DNA of 64,000 bases from Actinomadura xylanilytica (GTDB lineage: Bacteria > Actinomycetota > Actinomycetes > Streptosporangiales > Streptosporangiaceae), in contig NZ_JASNWE010000004.1 of assembly GCF_030283145.1 (NCBI RefSeq), positions 923,704 through 987,703 on the forward strand, read 5' to 3'. This document shows, piece after piece, positions 35,956-44,824 of this stretch. The first letter of the stretch is position 1; each line of letters opens with the position of its first letter. Below the pieces are notes generated by a model that saw only the letters and a program-made list of their open reading frames with translations, had not been told where the DNA came from and searched no databases. The position numbers were made by a program, and so were the translations under genes.

Positions 35956-37080
35956 ATGCGTGTCTGCGTTTGCACGGTGGTACACCATCCAGAGGATGCG
36001 CGAATCCTGCACCGGCAGATTCGCGCGCTGCTCGACGCGGGCCACGAGGTCACCTATATCGCGCCCTTCAGGGCCTGTAATGTGACGCCCTGGCGGAACA
36101 TCAGCCCGGTCGACATTCCGCGCGCCACCGGCCGGCGCCGGCTGCGGGCGCTGCGCGCCGCGCACCGGGCGCTGATCGAGCACTCGGCCTACGCCGACCT
36201 GGTCCTGCTGCACGATCCCGAACTGCTGGTCGGGCTGCCGCGCCCGGTGCGGCGGCGGACCGTCGTGTGGGACGTGCACGAGGACACCGCCGCCGCGCTC
36301 GGCGCCAAGGGCTGGCTGCCGGGCCCCGTCCGGCCCGTCCTCCGGCCCGCCGTGCGGCGGTTGGAGAACCGCAGCGAGCGGCGGCACCGGCTGCTGCTCG
36401 CCGAGGAGGGCTACCGGGGCCGGTTCTCCGGGGAGCACCCGGTCGTCCCCAACACCACCTATGTCGCCGACCTGCCGCCGAGCCCGCCGGACGACCGCCG
36501 CGCCGTCTACGTCGGGCACCTGTCCGCGGCCCGCGGCGCGTTCGACATGATCGAGACGGCCCGGCTGGTCGCCGCCGAGGGCGTCATGGTCGAGCTGATC
36601 GGCGCCGCCGACCCGCAGGTCCGCCCGGCGCTGCGCGATGCGCAGCGCGAGGGGATCCTGCGCTGGTACGGGTTCGTGCCGAACGACCGGGCGCTGCGCA
36701 TCGCCGAGGGCGCGATGGCCGGGCTGGCGCTGCTGCACGACGTGCCGAACTACCGCCACTCGATGCCGACCAAGGTGGTGGAATACATGGCCCGCGGCAT
36801 CCCGGTGATCACCACCCCGAACCCGCCCGCGGTGGACATCGTCACCCCGGCCGGCTGCGGGCTGATCGTCCCGTTCGGCGACCCGGCCGCCGCCGCCGAG
36901 GCCGTCCGGCGGCTGCGCGCCGACCCCGGGCTGCGCGCCGACTTCGGCAAGCGCGGCTACGAGGCCGCCCGCGAGCAGTTCCACTGGCCGGTGCACGCCG
37001 AACGGTTCGTCGCGCACCTGGAGACCTGGGCCGGGCGGTCCACCGCCACCGCCGCCGCCCCCTCCGTCCTCACCACCTGA
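35956..37080 (+). CDS. Glycosyltransferase family 4-like
   Basis: A 374-residue GT-B protein beginning MRVCVCTVVHHPEDARILHR, a start typical of GTs found in UDP-ManNAcA and exopolysaccharide clusters. The donor half has RAVYVGHLSAARGAFDMIE and SMPTKVVEYMARGIPVITTP, which has the EX7E-like spacing only partly. ATG 35956 has GGAG eight bases upstream. The short preceding gap (35859-35955) is AT-richer than its surroundings and may carry an internal promoter. It probably uses a sugar made by the wecB/wecC pair. Confidence 0.82.
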   Translation: MRVCVCTVVHHPEDARILHRQIRALLDAGHEVTYIAPFRACNVTPWRNISPVDIPRATGRRRLRALRAAHRALIEHSAYADLVLLHDPELLVGLPRPVRRRTVVWDVHEDTAAALGAKGWLPGPVRPVLRPAVRRLENRSERRHRLLLAEEGYRGRFSGEHPVVPNTTYVADLPPSPPDDRRAVYVGHLSAARGAFDMIETARLVAAEGVMVELIGAADPQVRPALRDAQREGILRWYGFVPNDRALRIAEGAMAGLALLHDVPNYRHSMPTKVVEYMARGIPVITTPNPPAVDIVTPAGCGLIVPFGDPAAAAEAVRRLRADPGLRADFGKRGYEAAREQFHWPVHAERFVAHLETWAGRSTATAAAPSVLTT

Positions 37081-37105
37081 CCCTGAGCCGGCACGCACCC
37101 GCGGA

Positions 37106-39025
37106 TCAGGTGGGCGGACGGTGCAGGTGGGTCGCCACCGCGCGGGCCAGCCGCGCCGCCGCGCCCGTCGGACGGCCGGCGTCGACCACCACGATGTAGC
37201 GGTCGACCCGCAGCGCGATCGTTCCCGCCGTCGGCCCGATCTCGTACGCCTCGTCGCCGCCGAGGTCGGTGCGCCGCCGCGCCTGCGCCTGGGTGGCCTG
37301 GAGCGCGTCCAGCAGCCCGGACGCGGACGCCCCGGCGGGCGCGACCCAGCGGATCGACACCCTCACGCCGCGCGCGGCGGGCTCGGGCTCGGCGTCCGTC
37401 GGTTCCCGGTCGCCCTTGATCCCGTCCTGGTCGCCGCGGATCTCCTCGTGGTCGCGCTCGTCCGGGTCGGCGCCCTCCGCACCGGTCTCCCCGGTCGGCG
37501 GCTCCCGCTTCTTGGGCTCATAGGCGCAGGTCACCGGGTGCGGCAGCCGCACCCCGCCGATGCTCCCCCGCTCCGGCCGGGTGACGTGGTCGGCCAGCCG
37601 CACCGTCGCGAGATCGGCCTTCTTCAGCAGCCCGCAGGCGTCGGGCCAGTCGGCCCCGGCCACCCCGCCGAGCTCGGCCGGCCCGGGACCGGACGGCCCG
37701 CCGCGCAGCGCGACCAGCCGCGCCGCCCCGTCCGGACGCGGCGCCGCCTCCGGCACCGCCGCGTACAGCAGCCCGCCCGCGGCGGCCAGCCACGGCCGCA
37801 CCCCGCCGAGGTCGGGATCGAGCGCGAACGGCGCGGGCGTGGTGCGGACGCCGCCGCCGGACTCGACGATGTCGACCCCGGCGGGCAGCAGCCCCCTGGC
37901 GAGCCGGGGCCGCAGCGCGTAGACCCGGTCGCCCGCGCGGGCCAGCGCCGCATACGGCGGCGCCGCGCGCTCCCACACCCGGCGGCCCGAGGACACCCGC
38001 ACCGCCTCCATCCGGCCCTGGTCGCCGCGCGCGCCTTCCGGGCGGTACGCGACGATCAGCAGGTCCCCCACCAGCACGCCCGGGCACATCGCGTCGCCGC
38101 ACAGGTCGTCGCCGTTCCACACGGCGAACGGGGAGCCGTCCCGGTCGTAGGCGCGCAGGGCCGTGTCGTCGGACACCAGCGTGACGCCGTCCAGCATCGA
38201 CACCTCGGGCGACTCCCCGGACCCGAGGGACCGGTCCCAGCGGACCCGGCCCGTCGCCGGATCGACCGCCAGCAGCCTGCTCCGGCCGCCGCAGTCCAGC
38301 GCCAGCGCCGACAGGGACTCCAGGCCGTCGGACGGATGCGCGGCGCCCTCGAACAGGCGGCACCCCGCGGGCAGCCGCCTGCTCCACAGCCGCGCCCCGG
38401 TCGCGGCCGACCGCCCGTTCAGCTCGTGGCGCGCGTCGTCGGTGGTGAGCGTCACGCCCGCGCCGGCGGGCCATTGCAGTGTGGTCCGGGAGGCAGCGGC
38501 GGGATGCTCGCCGGTCCGCCGCCACAGCACCCCGCCCGACAGCGCGTCCAGCCCGACGAACTGCCGGTCGCCGCGGTGCCCGTCGCGTTCGAAGTAGGCG
38601 GTCAGCCGGGAGCGGGTGGCGGACCAGCCGAGCATCGTCCACCCGGTGCGGCGGTAGGACCAGCGCGTCCCGCCGGTACGGGCGTCGCGCACCTCCAGGC
38701 CCCGGCCGGACGCGGTCACCACCTGCCCCTGCGCGACCGTGTAGGCGACGCTGTCGTACCCGGCGACCGGGCCGTGGTGCGTCCGCGCGGTCCGCTCCCA
38801 GCTCACCGCCAGCGGGCCCGGCGGCGGCCCGACCGCGCCCTGCGGCACGACCGGCTGCGCGGTCACCGTGTGCCGGACCTGCCACCACTCCGCGTTCAGC
38901 ACGAACCGGTCGATCAGCACGGCGCAGAGCGCGACCGTCAGCGCCCCGGAGACGAGGCCGAGCGCGAGTCTGCCCCTGTCGAGCGGTCTCGCTCCGGAAC
39001 CCGGCCGTTGCAGGCTCCTGACCAC
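37106..39025 (-). CDS. Membrane-anchored PQQ-like beta-propeller protein
   Basis: A 639-residue protein with a basic N-terminus, one transmembrane helix near residues 20-42 (LALGLVSGALTVALCAVLID) and an extracytoplasmic region. Repeats such as VRDARTGGTRWSYRRTG, GLDALSGGVLWRR, AVDPATGRVRWDRSL and VRVSSGRRVWER are blades of a PQQ/WD-like propeller. The last 150 residues include a Cys pair and an acidic disordered stretch. Such propellers usually act as scaffolds rather than quinoproteins; no dehydrogenase residues are apparent. The GTG at 39025 has a strong GGAGGGAGG site. It is divergent from the HD hydrolase gene. Confidence 0.72.
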   Translation of the reverse strand: MVRSLQRPGSGARPLDRGRLALGLVSGALTVALCAVLIDRFVLNAEWWQVRHTVTAQPVVPQGAVGPPPGPLAVSWERTARTHHGPVAGYDSVAYTVAQGQVVTASGRGLEVRDARTGGTRWSYRRTGWTMLGWSATRSRLTAYFERDGHRGDRQFVGLDALSGGVLWRRTGEHPAAASRTTLQWPAGAGVTLTTDDARHELNGRSAATGARLWSRRLPAGCRLFEGAAHPSDGLESLSALALDCGGRSRLLAVDPATGRVRWDRSLGSGESPEVSMLDGVTLVSDDTALRAYDRDGSPFAVWNGDDLCGDAMCPGVLVGDLLIVAYRPEGARGDQGRMEAVRVSSGRRVWERAAPPYAALARAGDRVYALRPRLARGLLPAGVDIVESGGGVRTTPAPFALDPDLGGVRPWLAAAGGLLYAAVPEAAPRPDGAARLVALRGGPSGPGPAELGGVAGADWPDACGLLKKADLATVRLADHVTRPERGSIGGVRLPHPVTCAYEPKKREPPTGETGAEGADPDERDHEEIRGDQDGIKGDREPTDAEPEPAARGVRVSIRWVAPAGASASGLLDALQATQAQARRRTDLGGDEAYEIGPTAGTIALRVDRYIVVVDAGRPTGAAARLARAVATHLHRPPT

Positions 39026-39134
39026 GCCCCGCCTCCCTCCGGTACCCCGTCTCGTACTGTTCTGCGAGAAACGACTCCCACCATGCCCTGTGCCGCGCGC
39101 CCGCGCGACACGGCCGGGAAGAACGGAGGAACCC

Positions 39135-39725
39135 GTGGAGGTCTTCACCTCATGGCGCACCTGGGACGACGCCGCCGCCGACCTGGCCGCGCTCCCGGTC
39201 GACCTGCCCGAACTCCGCAGGGCCGCGACCGCTGCCCAACGCTGGCACGGCGACCAGCGGCGCCCCACCGGCGTCCCCTACACCGAGCACCTGCTGGAGG
39301 CCCTGGAGGTGCTGGTCCGGGGTGCCGGCGTGACGGACCCGGCGGTGCTGGCCGCCGTGCTCCTGCACGACACCGTGGAGGACACCGGCGCGACCGTCCC
39401 GGAGGTGGAGGCCGAGTTCGGGCCGGAGGTGGCCGAGCTCGTCGACTGGGTCACCAAGCCCCCGGCGGCGGGCCCGGGACGGCAGGCCAAGCGCGCGGCC
39501 ACCTCGGCGTACCTGCGGCGGCTCCGCGACGCCCCGCGCGCCGCGGTCCTGGTCAAGCTGGCCGACAGGGTGAGCAACGTGCAACGCCTCGACCAGATGC
39601 CGCCCGACTTCCAGCGCCGCTACTACGCCGAGACCGTCACCTACATCCTGCCGCTCGCCGCGGACGAGCCCTGGTTCGCGCAGTGGTACGCGGCATGGCG
39701 CGGGCACTTCGCGCACCTGCGCTGA
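39135..39725 (+). CDS. Stand-alone RelA/SpoT-type HD hydrolase
   Basis: A 196-residue single-domain protein closely following the hydrolase half of Rel. Matching segments are AQRWHGDQRRPTGVPYTEHL, AAVLLHDTVEDTGATVPEVE with the HD and ED pairs, EVAELVDWVTK, and AAVLVKLADRVSNVQRL. It lacks the synthetase domain, so it resembles small alarmone hydrolases (MESH1/SAH type) that could remove pyrophosphate from (p)ppGpp or NADPH-like substrates. The GTG at 39135 follows a perfect GGAGGA. Function on alarmones is inferred from family. Confidence 0.8.
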   Translation: MEVFTSWRTWDDAAADLAALPVDLPELRRAATAAQRWHGDQRRPTGVPYTEHLLEALEVLVRGAGVTDPAVLAAVLLHDTVEDTGATVPEVEAEFGPEVAELVDWVTKPPAAGPGRQAKRAATSAYLRRLRDAPRAAVLVKLADRVSNVQRLDQMPPDFQRRYYAETVTYILPLAADEPWFAQWYAAWRGHFAHLR

Positions 39726-39786
39726 CCCCCGCGGGCCGTCCGGCCCCAGGGGGGTGCCCCGGCCGCGGATGAGGCATGATCTGGCC

Positions 39787-40275
39787 ATGGACAGCGTGCG
39801 CGAATGGGTGGTCGAGGAGAGCGTCGTCATCGCGGCCGGGCCGAAGGCCGTGTACGAGGCGGTCGCCGACGTGCGCCGGACGCGCGAGTGGAGTCCCGAG
39901 GTCTTCGCCGTCTGGGTGCGCGGACGGAGCGTCCGGCCCGGCCTGAAGTTCGTCGGCTTCAACCGGCGCGGCCCGTGGGTGTGGTTCACCGACTGCCGGG
40001 TGACGGCGGCGGTGCCCGGCGAGGTGTTCGCGTTCCGGGTGTCGAGCTTCGGGATGGCCGTCGCGCTGTGGGGGTACCGCCTCGAAGGCGTCGGCGACGG
40101 CTCCACCCGGCTCACCGAGTACTGGGAGGACCTGCGCCGCGACAACCGCGGCTCCGCGTTCGTCTCGCTGCTCGGCAGGCTCTTCACCGGGGTCCCCGCC
40201 GAACGGCGCGCACCCGTCAACCGGGAGGGCATGCGGGTCACGCTGGACCGGATCCGATCGGCACTATCCCGATAA
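39787..40275 (+). CDS. SRPBCC-family (polyketide cyclase/START-like) protein
   Basis: A 162-residue helix-grip protein. EESVVIAAGPKAVYEAVADV is the usual first strand and helix, WSPEV follows, and the ending RLTEYWEDLRRDNRG leads to the long C-terminal helix. These proteins bind hydrophobic ligands or act as lipid carriers; no ligand can be assigned. ATG 39787 is the first start near the expected fold boundary. It sits 25 bases before the acetoacetate-decarboxylase-like gene and may be cotranscribed with it. Confidence 0.75.
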   Translation: MDSVREWVVEESVVIAAGPKAVYEAVADVRRTREWSPEVFAVWVRGRSVRPGLKFVGFNRRGPWVWFTDCRVTAAVPGEVFAFRVSSFGMAVALWGYRLEGVGDGSTRLTEYWEDLRRDNRGSAFVSLLGRLFTGVPAERRAPVNREGMRVTLDRIRSALSR

Positions 40276-40300
40276 ACGAGAACCTGTTCTACTAAGGCGT

Positions 40301-41047
40301 GTGACTCCTGCCGCCGAAGCCCACCTGATCCAGGGCGAGCGCGTCGTCCTGCCCGTGCGGATCCGCGACGCCGCCGTCGCCTCCGCCATGTACACGGTCC
40401 CCGCGGCCTCGGCCCAGGCCGTCATCGCCTACTCCGGGCTCGAGATCGCCGAGACGCTGCCGGGCTGGGCGATCTGCTCGCTGGCCTTCGTCCGCTACGC
40501 CGACGGCGACCTCGGCCCGTACCACGAGTTCGCCGTCGCGTTCCTGGTCCGGCCGCCCGGCGCGGCCCGCCCGTCCGGCCTGCTGGACCGGGTGCGCGGC
40601 CTGGCGGGCATCGGCGCCTTCATCCACTGGCTGCCGGTCGACCAGAAGTTCACCCTGGAGGCCGGACGGTCGATCTGGGGCTTCCCCAAGGAGCTCGCCG
40701 ACATCCCGATGGACCTGAGCGGACGGATCAACCGGTGCGCCGTCCGGTTCGGCGGCCGTACCGCGATCGAGCTGGCCGTCCGGCCCGGCGTCCCGATGCC
40801 CGGCGGCGCCGGGGCCCCCAAGGTCGACGCCTACTCCTGCATGGACGGGATCACCCGCCGCACGCCCTGGACGGTCGCCCCGTCCGGCGTCCGGCTCCGT
40901 CCCGGCGGCGCCCGGCTCCGCCTCGGCGACCATCCGGTGGCCGCCGAGCTGCGCGGGCTCGGCCTCGACCGCGCCCGCGCGCTCAGCTCCAGCACGGTCG
41001 GGCACCTCCGGATGACCTTCGAGGGGGCCGAGGAGATGCCCGGATGA
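40301..41047 (+). CDS. Acetoacetate decarboxylase-family protein
   Basis: A 248-residue member of the ADC superfamily. The conserved region SIWGFPKELADIPMDL contains the Lys position used for Schiff-base chemistry in true decarboxylases. The glutamate pair of classical ADC is not evident, so the substrate may be another beta-keto acid or the protein may be an aldolase-dehydratase-like relative. The start is GTG at 40301. Its stop overlaps (ATGA) a 26-codon frame that looks like the beginning of a lost SDR gene. Confidence 0.75.
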   Translation: MTPAAEAHLIQGERVVLPVRIRDAAVASAMYTVPAASAQAVIAYSGLEIAETLPGWAICSLAFVRYADGDLGPYHEFAVAFLVRPPGAARPSGLLDRVRGLAGIGAFIHWLPVDQKFTLEAGRSIWGFPKELADIPMDLSGRINRCAVRFGGRTAIELAVRPGVPMPGGAGAPKVDAYSCMDGITRRTPWTVAPSGVRLRPGGARLRLGDHPVAAELRGLGLDRARALSSSTVGHLRMTFEGAEEMPG

Positions 41048-41124
41048 AGCGGACGGCCCTGGTGACCGGTGCCGCGGCCGGAGAGGGCGGCCACTCCACG
41101 CTGTACCTCGGCGGGACCGCATAA
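41044..41124 (+). pseudogene. N-terminal stub of a short-chain dehydrogenase/reductase
   Basis: The frame starts at an ATGA overlap with the preceding gene and reads MKRTALVTGAAAGEGG, the classic SDR cofactor-binding start, then stops after 26 codons. The rest of an SDR (YxxxK region) is absent downstream, where the HelD-like gene begins. The overlap implies it was once a translationally coupled partner of the ADC-like gene, since removed by deletion. Confidence 0.6.
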
Positions 41125-41135
41125 GCTGTCTCATT

Positions 41136-41152
41136 CGCCCCGTCCCGGGGCG
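41136..41152. terminator. short hairpin upstream of the HelD-like gene
   Basis: A 7-bp perfect stem, CGCCCCG with CGGGGCG, has a 3-base loop. It may end the upstream transcript or lie in the HelD-like leader. I found no copy of the rifamycin-associated element known upstream of some helR genes. Confidence 0.4.
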
Positions 41153-41199
41153 CGGCGGGGTCGCCCCCCGGTGGAGCACAGTCGCGAGGAGCAGCCTGC

Positions 41200-43887
41200 A
41201 TGTCGTCCCCGGTCACCGGCCGGCCGTCGAGTCCCGCACGCACGGTCAAGGACAAGGAGATCGCCGCCGAGCAGCGCTACGTCGACGTGGCGTACGCGCG
41301 CCTGGAGGAGATGCGCGCGGACGCCCAGGCCATGATCCGCGAGGGCTACCGGCAGTCCCAGGCCGGCACCAAGGCTTCGCTGGTCGACCGCGACGCGATG
41401 GTGCACCAGGCGGCGCTGCGCGCCCAGGCGCTGGACGTGGCCGACGACGGCCTGGTGTTCGGCCGGCTCGACCTGGCCCGCCCCGAGTCCCCGGACGGCG
41501 ACGACGACGCCGGGTACGGAGCCGGGAACGGCACCGGGAGCGGAGCCGAGGAGGGCGGCCGTCCCGGGCATCTGGAGAACGGCCGCGAGGTCCGCTACGT
41601 CGGCCGCGTCGGCGTCCGCACCCGCGACCACGACTCCCTGGTGATCGACTGGCGGGCGCCCGCCGCCGAGGACTTCTACCGCGCCACACCCGAGGACCCG
41701 CGCGGCGTGATCCGGCGCCGGGTGCTGCACTCGCGCGGGCACGCGGTGGTCGACCTGGAGGACGACCTGCTCGACCCGGGCGCGTCCGACGGGCTGACCG
41801 TGATCGGCGACGGCGCGTTCCTGGCCTCGCTGGCGCGCACCCGCGAGGGCGCGATGCGCGACATCGTGGCGACCATCCAGCGCGAGCAGGACGAGGTGAT
41901 CCGCGCCCCGGCCGACGGCACCGTCCTGGTCCGCGGCGCCCCCGGCACCGGCAAGACGGCGGTGGCGCTGCACCGAGTGGCCTACCTGCTGTTCCGGCAC
42001 CGGCGCCGGTTCGGCTCGCGCGGCGTGCTGGTCGTCGGGCCCAACCGCCGCTTCACCGCCTACATCGAACGGGTGCTGCCCTCGCTCGGCGAGGGCTCGG
42101 CGACGCTGCGGTCCCTCGGCGACCTGGTCGACGGCGCCACCGCCACCACGCACGACCCGCCCGAACTCGCCCGCCTCAAGGGCGCGGACGCCATGACGCG
42201 GGTGCTGCGCCGCGCGGTGGCCGATCGTCCGTCCGGCGCGCCGGACGAGCTGCGCGTGGTGTTCCGCGGCGTGGTCGTCCGGCTCGACCGGGCCCGCCTC
42301 GACAAGATCGCCGCCGAGGTGCACCGGCGCAGCCGGGGCGCCGTGAACGCGGCGCGCGGCCGAGCCGCCGAGGCCCTGCTCGACGCCCTGTGGGACCGCT
42401 TCGGCGACCTCGGCGGCCCCGACGCGGCCGAGTCCGCGGCCGACGGGAACGCCGGCCTGTGGAGCGCCATCCTCGCCGCCGACGGCCTGGCGCCCCTCGA
42501 CGAGACCGAGCCCCACCGCAGCGGCACCAAGAACGGCGGCGGCGGCCGGAACGGGAGCGGGAACGGCGACGGCAGGCGCGGCCAGTTCGACGCCCGCGTC
42601 CGCGAGCAGCGGACGTTCACCGACTTCCTGGTCGCCTGGTGGCCGATCCGCCGCCCGATCGACGTGCTGCGCTCGCTCGGCGACCCCGAGCGGCTGCGCC
42701 GCGCGGCGGGCCGCGAGCTCGACCGCGGCGCGACGGCGCTGCTCGCCGCGTCCTGGACGGCCGCGCTCGCCGCCAGCCCCGGCGGCGCCGCGCCCCGCGC
42801 CCTGACCTACCAGGACATCGCGCTGCTCGACGAGATCGACGCGCTGCTCGGACCGCCGCCCCGCGCGTCCCGCCGCAGGGCGCCCGCCGACGGCGACCCC
42901 TACGTCGTCGACGGCGTCAACATCCTCACCGGCGAGGAGGTGGCCGACGAGTCCTGGGAGCCCGAGATGCAGGAGCTCACCACCTCCATCGAGCGGGTCG
43001 AGCGGTCCCGCCGGGTCGACGACGGCGTCGTCGAGGACCGTCCCGAGTACGCGCACATCGTGGTGGACGAGGCGCAGGACCTGTCCCCCATGCAGTGGCG
43101 GATGCTCGGCCGCCGCGGCCGGCAGGCGAGCTGGACCGTCGTCGAGGACCCCGCGCAGAGCGCCTGGGAGGACCTGCCCGCCGCCCGCGAGGCGATGGAG
43201 GCCGCGCTCGGCGACGCCGGGCAGCCCGCCGGACGGGGCGGCTCGCGGCGCGACCGGTCCCGGCGGCGGAAGGCGCCCGCCCCGCGCCGCGCCCGGCACG
43301 AGTACGAGCTGACCACCAACTACCGCAACTCCACCGAGATCGCGGCGGTGTCGGCCCGGGTGCTGGAGCTGGCGCTGCCCGACGCCCGGCCGGCCCGCGC
43401 GGTCCGCGACTCCGGCCTCGACCCGGTCGTCGGGGTGGTCCCCGCGACCGGGCTCGCGGCGGCGGCCCGCGACGCCGTCGACGCACTCCTCGACCAGGTC
43501 GAGGGCACCATCGGCGTCATCGTCCCGCTGCCCCGCGCGACCGCCGCCGCGCCCACCGGCGCCGCGCCCGCCGAGGACGACGGCCAGACCGCGCTGTCCT
43601 TCGGTGCGGACGACGCGGCCGGCCCGGCCCCGTCCGGCCCCGGCTGGACGCCCGCCGACCGCGAGCGGCTCGGCGCCGGGCTGCCCGAGCGGGTGCAGGT
43701 GCTGGACGTGCTGGAGGCCAAGGGCCTGGAGTTCGACGCCGCCGTGATCGTGGCGCCCGAGACCGTCGCCGCCCAGTCGCCGCGCGGCCTCCGGGTGCTG
43801 TACGTCGCGGTGTCGCGGGCCACCCAGCGGCTCACCGTGCTGACCGCCGACCCCGGCTGGCGCCGCACTCTGCTCGGCGAGACCTGA
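41200..43887 (+). CDS. HelD-type UvrD/Rep-like ATPase (RNA polymerase recycling)
   Basis: An 895-residue superfamily-1 helicase-like ATPase. A long N-terminal arm (about 1-95; QRYVDVAYARLEEMRADAQA) precedes Walker A GAPGTGKT (246-253). Walker B is VVDEAQD (621-627), with ELTTNYRNSTEIA and VLDVLEAKGLEFDAAVIV further on, and the end is LYVAVSRATQRLTVL. The coiled N-terminal arm and split ATPase match HelD/HelR, which strip stalled RNA polymerase and in some actinomycetes protect against rifamycins. Disordered Gly/Asn- and Arg-rich inserts occur near 105-125 and 445-465. The ATG at 41200 has GAGGAG upstream. Confidence 0.85.
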   Translation: MSSPVTGRPSSPARTVKDKEIAAEQRYVDVAYARLEEMRADAQAMIREGYRQSQAGTKASLVDRDAMVHQAALRAQALDVADDGLVFGRLDLARPESPDGDDDAGYGAGNGTGSGAEEGGRPGHLENGREVRYVGRVGVRTRDHDSLVIDWRAPAAEDFYRATPEDPRGVIRRRVLHSRGHAVVDLEDDLLDPGASDGLTVIGDGAFLASLARTREGAMRDIVATIQREQDEVIRAPADGTVLVRGAPGTGKTAVALHRVAYLLFRHRRRFGSRGVLVVGPNRRFTAYIERVLPSLGEGSATLRSLGDLVDGATATTHDPPELARLKGADAMTRVLRRAVADRPSGAPDELRVVFRGVVVRLDRARLDKIAAEVHRRSRGAVNAARGRAAEALLDALWDRFGDLGGPDAAESAADGNAGLWSAILAADGLAPLDETEPHRSGTKNGGGGRNGSGNGDGRRGQFDARVREQRTFTDFLVAWWPIRRPIDVLRSLGDPERLRRAAGRELDRGATALLAASWTAALAASPGGAAPRALTYQDIALLDEIDALLGPPPRASRRRAPADGDPYVVDGVNILTGEEVADESWEPEMQELTTSIERVERSRRVDDGVVEDRPEYAHIVVDEAQDLSPMQWRMLGRRGRQASWTVVEDPAQSAWEDLPAAREAMEAALGDAGQPAGRGGSRRDRSRRRKAPAPRRARHEYELTTNYRNSTEIAAVSARVLELALPDARPARAVRDSGLDPVVGVVPATGLAAAARDAVDALLDQVEGTIGVIVPLPRATAAAPTGAAPAEDDGQTALSFGADDAAGPAPSGPGWTPADRERLGAGLPERVQVLDVLEAKGLEFDAAVIVAPETVAAQSPRGLRVLYVAVSRATQRLTVLTADPGWRRTLLGET

Positions 43888-43942
43888 CGAGCGCCCGCCG
43901 TCCCGCCGCGCGCGGCCAGGGCCGGGGCGGCGGGGCGGACGG

Positions 43943-44824
43943 TCAGATGATCGGGGGGCGCCCGGTGCGGGTCATCCGCCAGGCCGTCCGCCACGAGATC
44001 GGCCGGCGCGGCCCGGCGGGCTTGCGCCAGCCCTCCACGAAGCCCTTGAACCACGGCTTGAGGGCGCTCGGCCGGCGCTCGCGCAGCAGCGTCATGCCCA
44101 CCCACACCGCCAGGTACGGCAGCGCGAGCAGCCACGGCAGGTTGCGCCGGGCCAGCCACACGCGGTTGCGCGCGTTGTAGCGGTAGAACATGTCGTGCCG
44201 CGTCGGCAGCACCGCCGGGTGGAACATCACGGCGGACGCGTCGTACACGATGCGGTAGCCGGCGTTCAGCACCTGCCAGGCGAGGTCGGTCTCCTCGTGC
44301 GCGTAGAAGAAGTCCTCGGGCAGCCCGCCCGCGGCGTCGAACGCGGCGCGGCGGACCGCGCAGGCGCCGCCGAGGAAGGTGGTGACGTCGGACGAGCGCT
44401 CGGGGTCGCCCGCGCGCAGCCGCGGCACGTGCCGCCGCTCGCCGCGTCCGCCCTCGGGGTCGCGGACGCGGAACGACACCACGCCGAGCCCGGGGTCGGC
44501 GCTGAACCGGTCGCGCAGGTGGATGCCGAGCCGGGTCGAGCGGTACCAGCCGTCGTCGTCCAGGAAGAGGACCACGTCGCCGCAGGACGCCTCGACGCCC
44601 CGGTTGCGCCCGGCGGGGATGCCGACGTTCTGCGGGAGCGTGAGGGTCTTGACCCGCTCGTCGTCGAACGGCGCCTGGCCGGCCCGGTCGCCGACCGGGT
44701 CGACGCCGTTGCCGACCAGGACGACCTCGACGTCCACGTGCTCCTGCTCCAGGGCGCTGCGCACCGAGCGGGAGAGCTCCTCGGGACGGTTGCCCATCGT
44801 GAGCACCACAACGCTGATCTTCAC
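43943..44824 (-). CDS. Glycosyltransferase family 2 (rhamnosyltransferase-like)
   Basis: A 293-residue GT2 enzyme starting VKISVVVLTMGNRPEELSRS. It contains FLDDDGWY as the DxD-type metal motif, FFYAHEETDLAWQVLNAGYR as the ED region, and a C-terminal hydrophobic stretch (LPYLAVWVGMTLL) that may sit at the membrane. The GTG start at 44824 overlaps the stop of the CDP-alcohol phosphotransferase gene (GTGA), so it ends that operon. The donor and acceptor are unknown; a product-decorating role is inferred. Confidence 0.82.
   Translation of the reverse strand: MKISVVVLTMGNRPEELSRSVRSALEQEHVDVEVVLVGNGVDPVGDRAGQAPFDDERVKTLTLPQNVGIPAGRNRGVEASCGDVVLFLDDDGWYRSTRLGIHLRDRFSADPGLGVVSFRVRDPEGGRGERRHVPRLRAGDPERSSDVTTFLGGACAVRRAAFDAAGGLPEDFFYAHEETDLAWQVLNAGYRIVYDASAVMFHPAVLPTRHDMFYRYNARNRVWLARRNLPWLLALPYLAVWVGMTLLRERRPSALKPWFKGFVEGWRKPAGPRRPISWRTAWRMTRTGRPPII

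Noticed and set aside
41125..41199. A rifamycin-associated element upstream of the HelD-like gene
   Set aside because: I looked for the known palindrome type and saw only an unrelated CGCCCCG/CGGGGCG hairpin.
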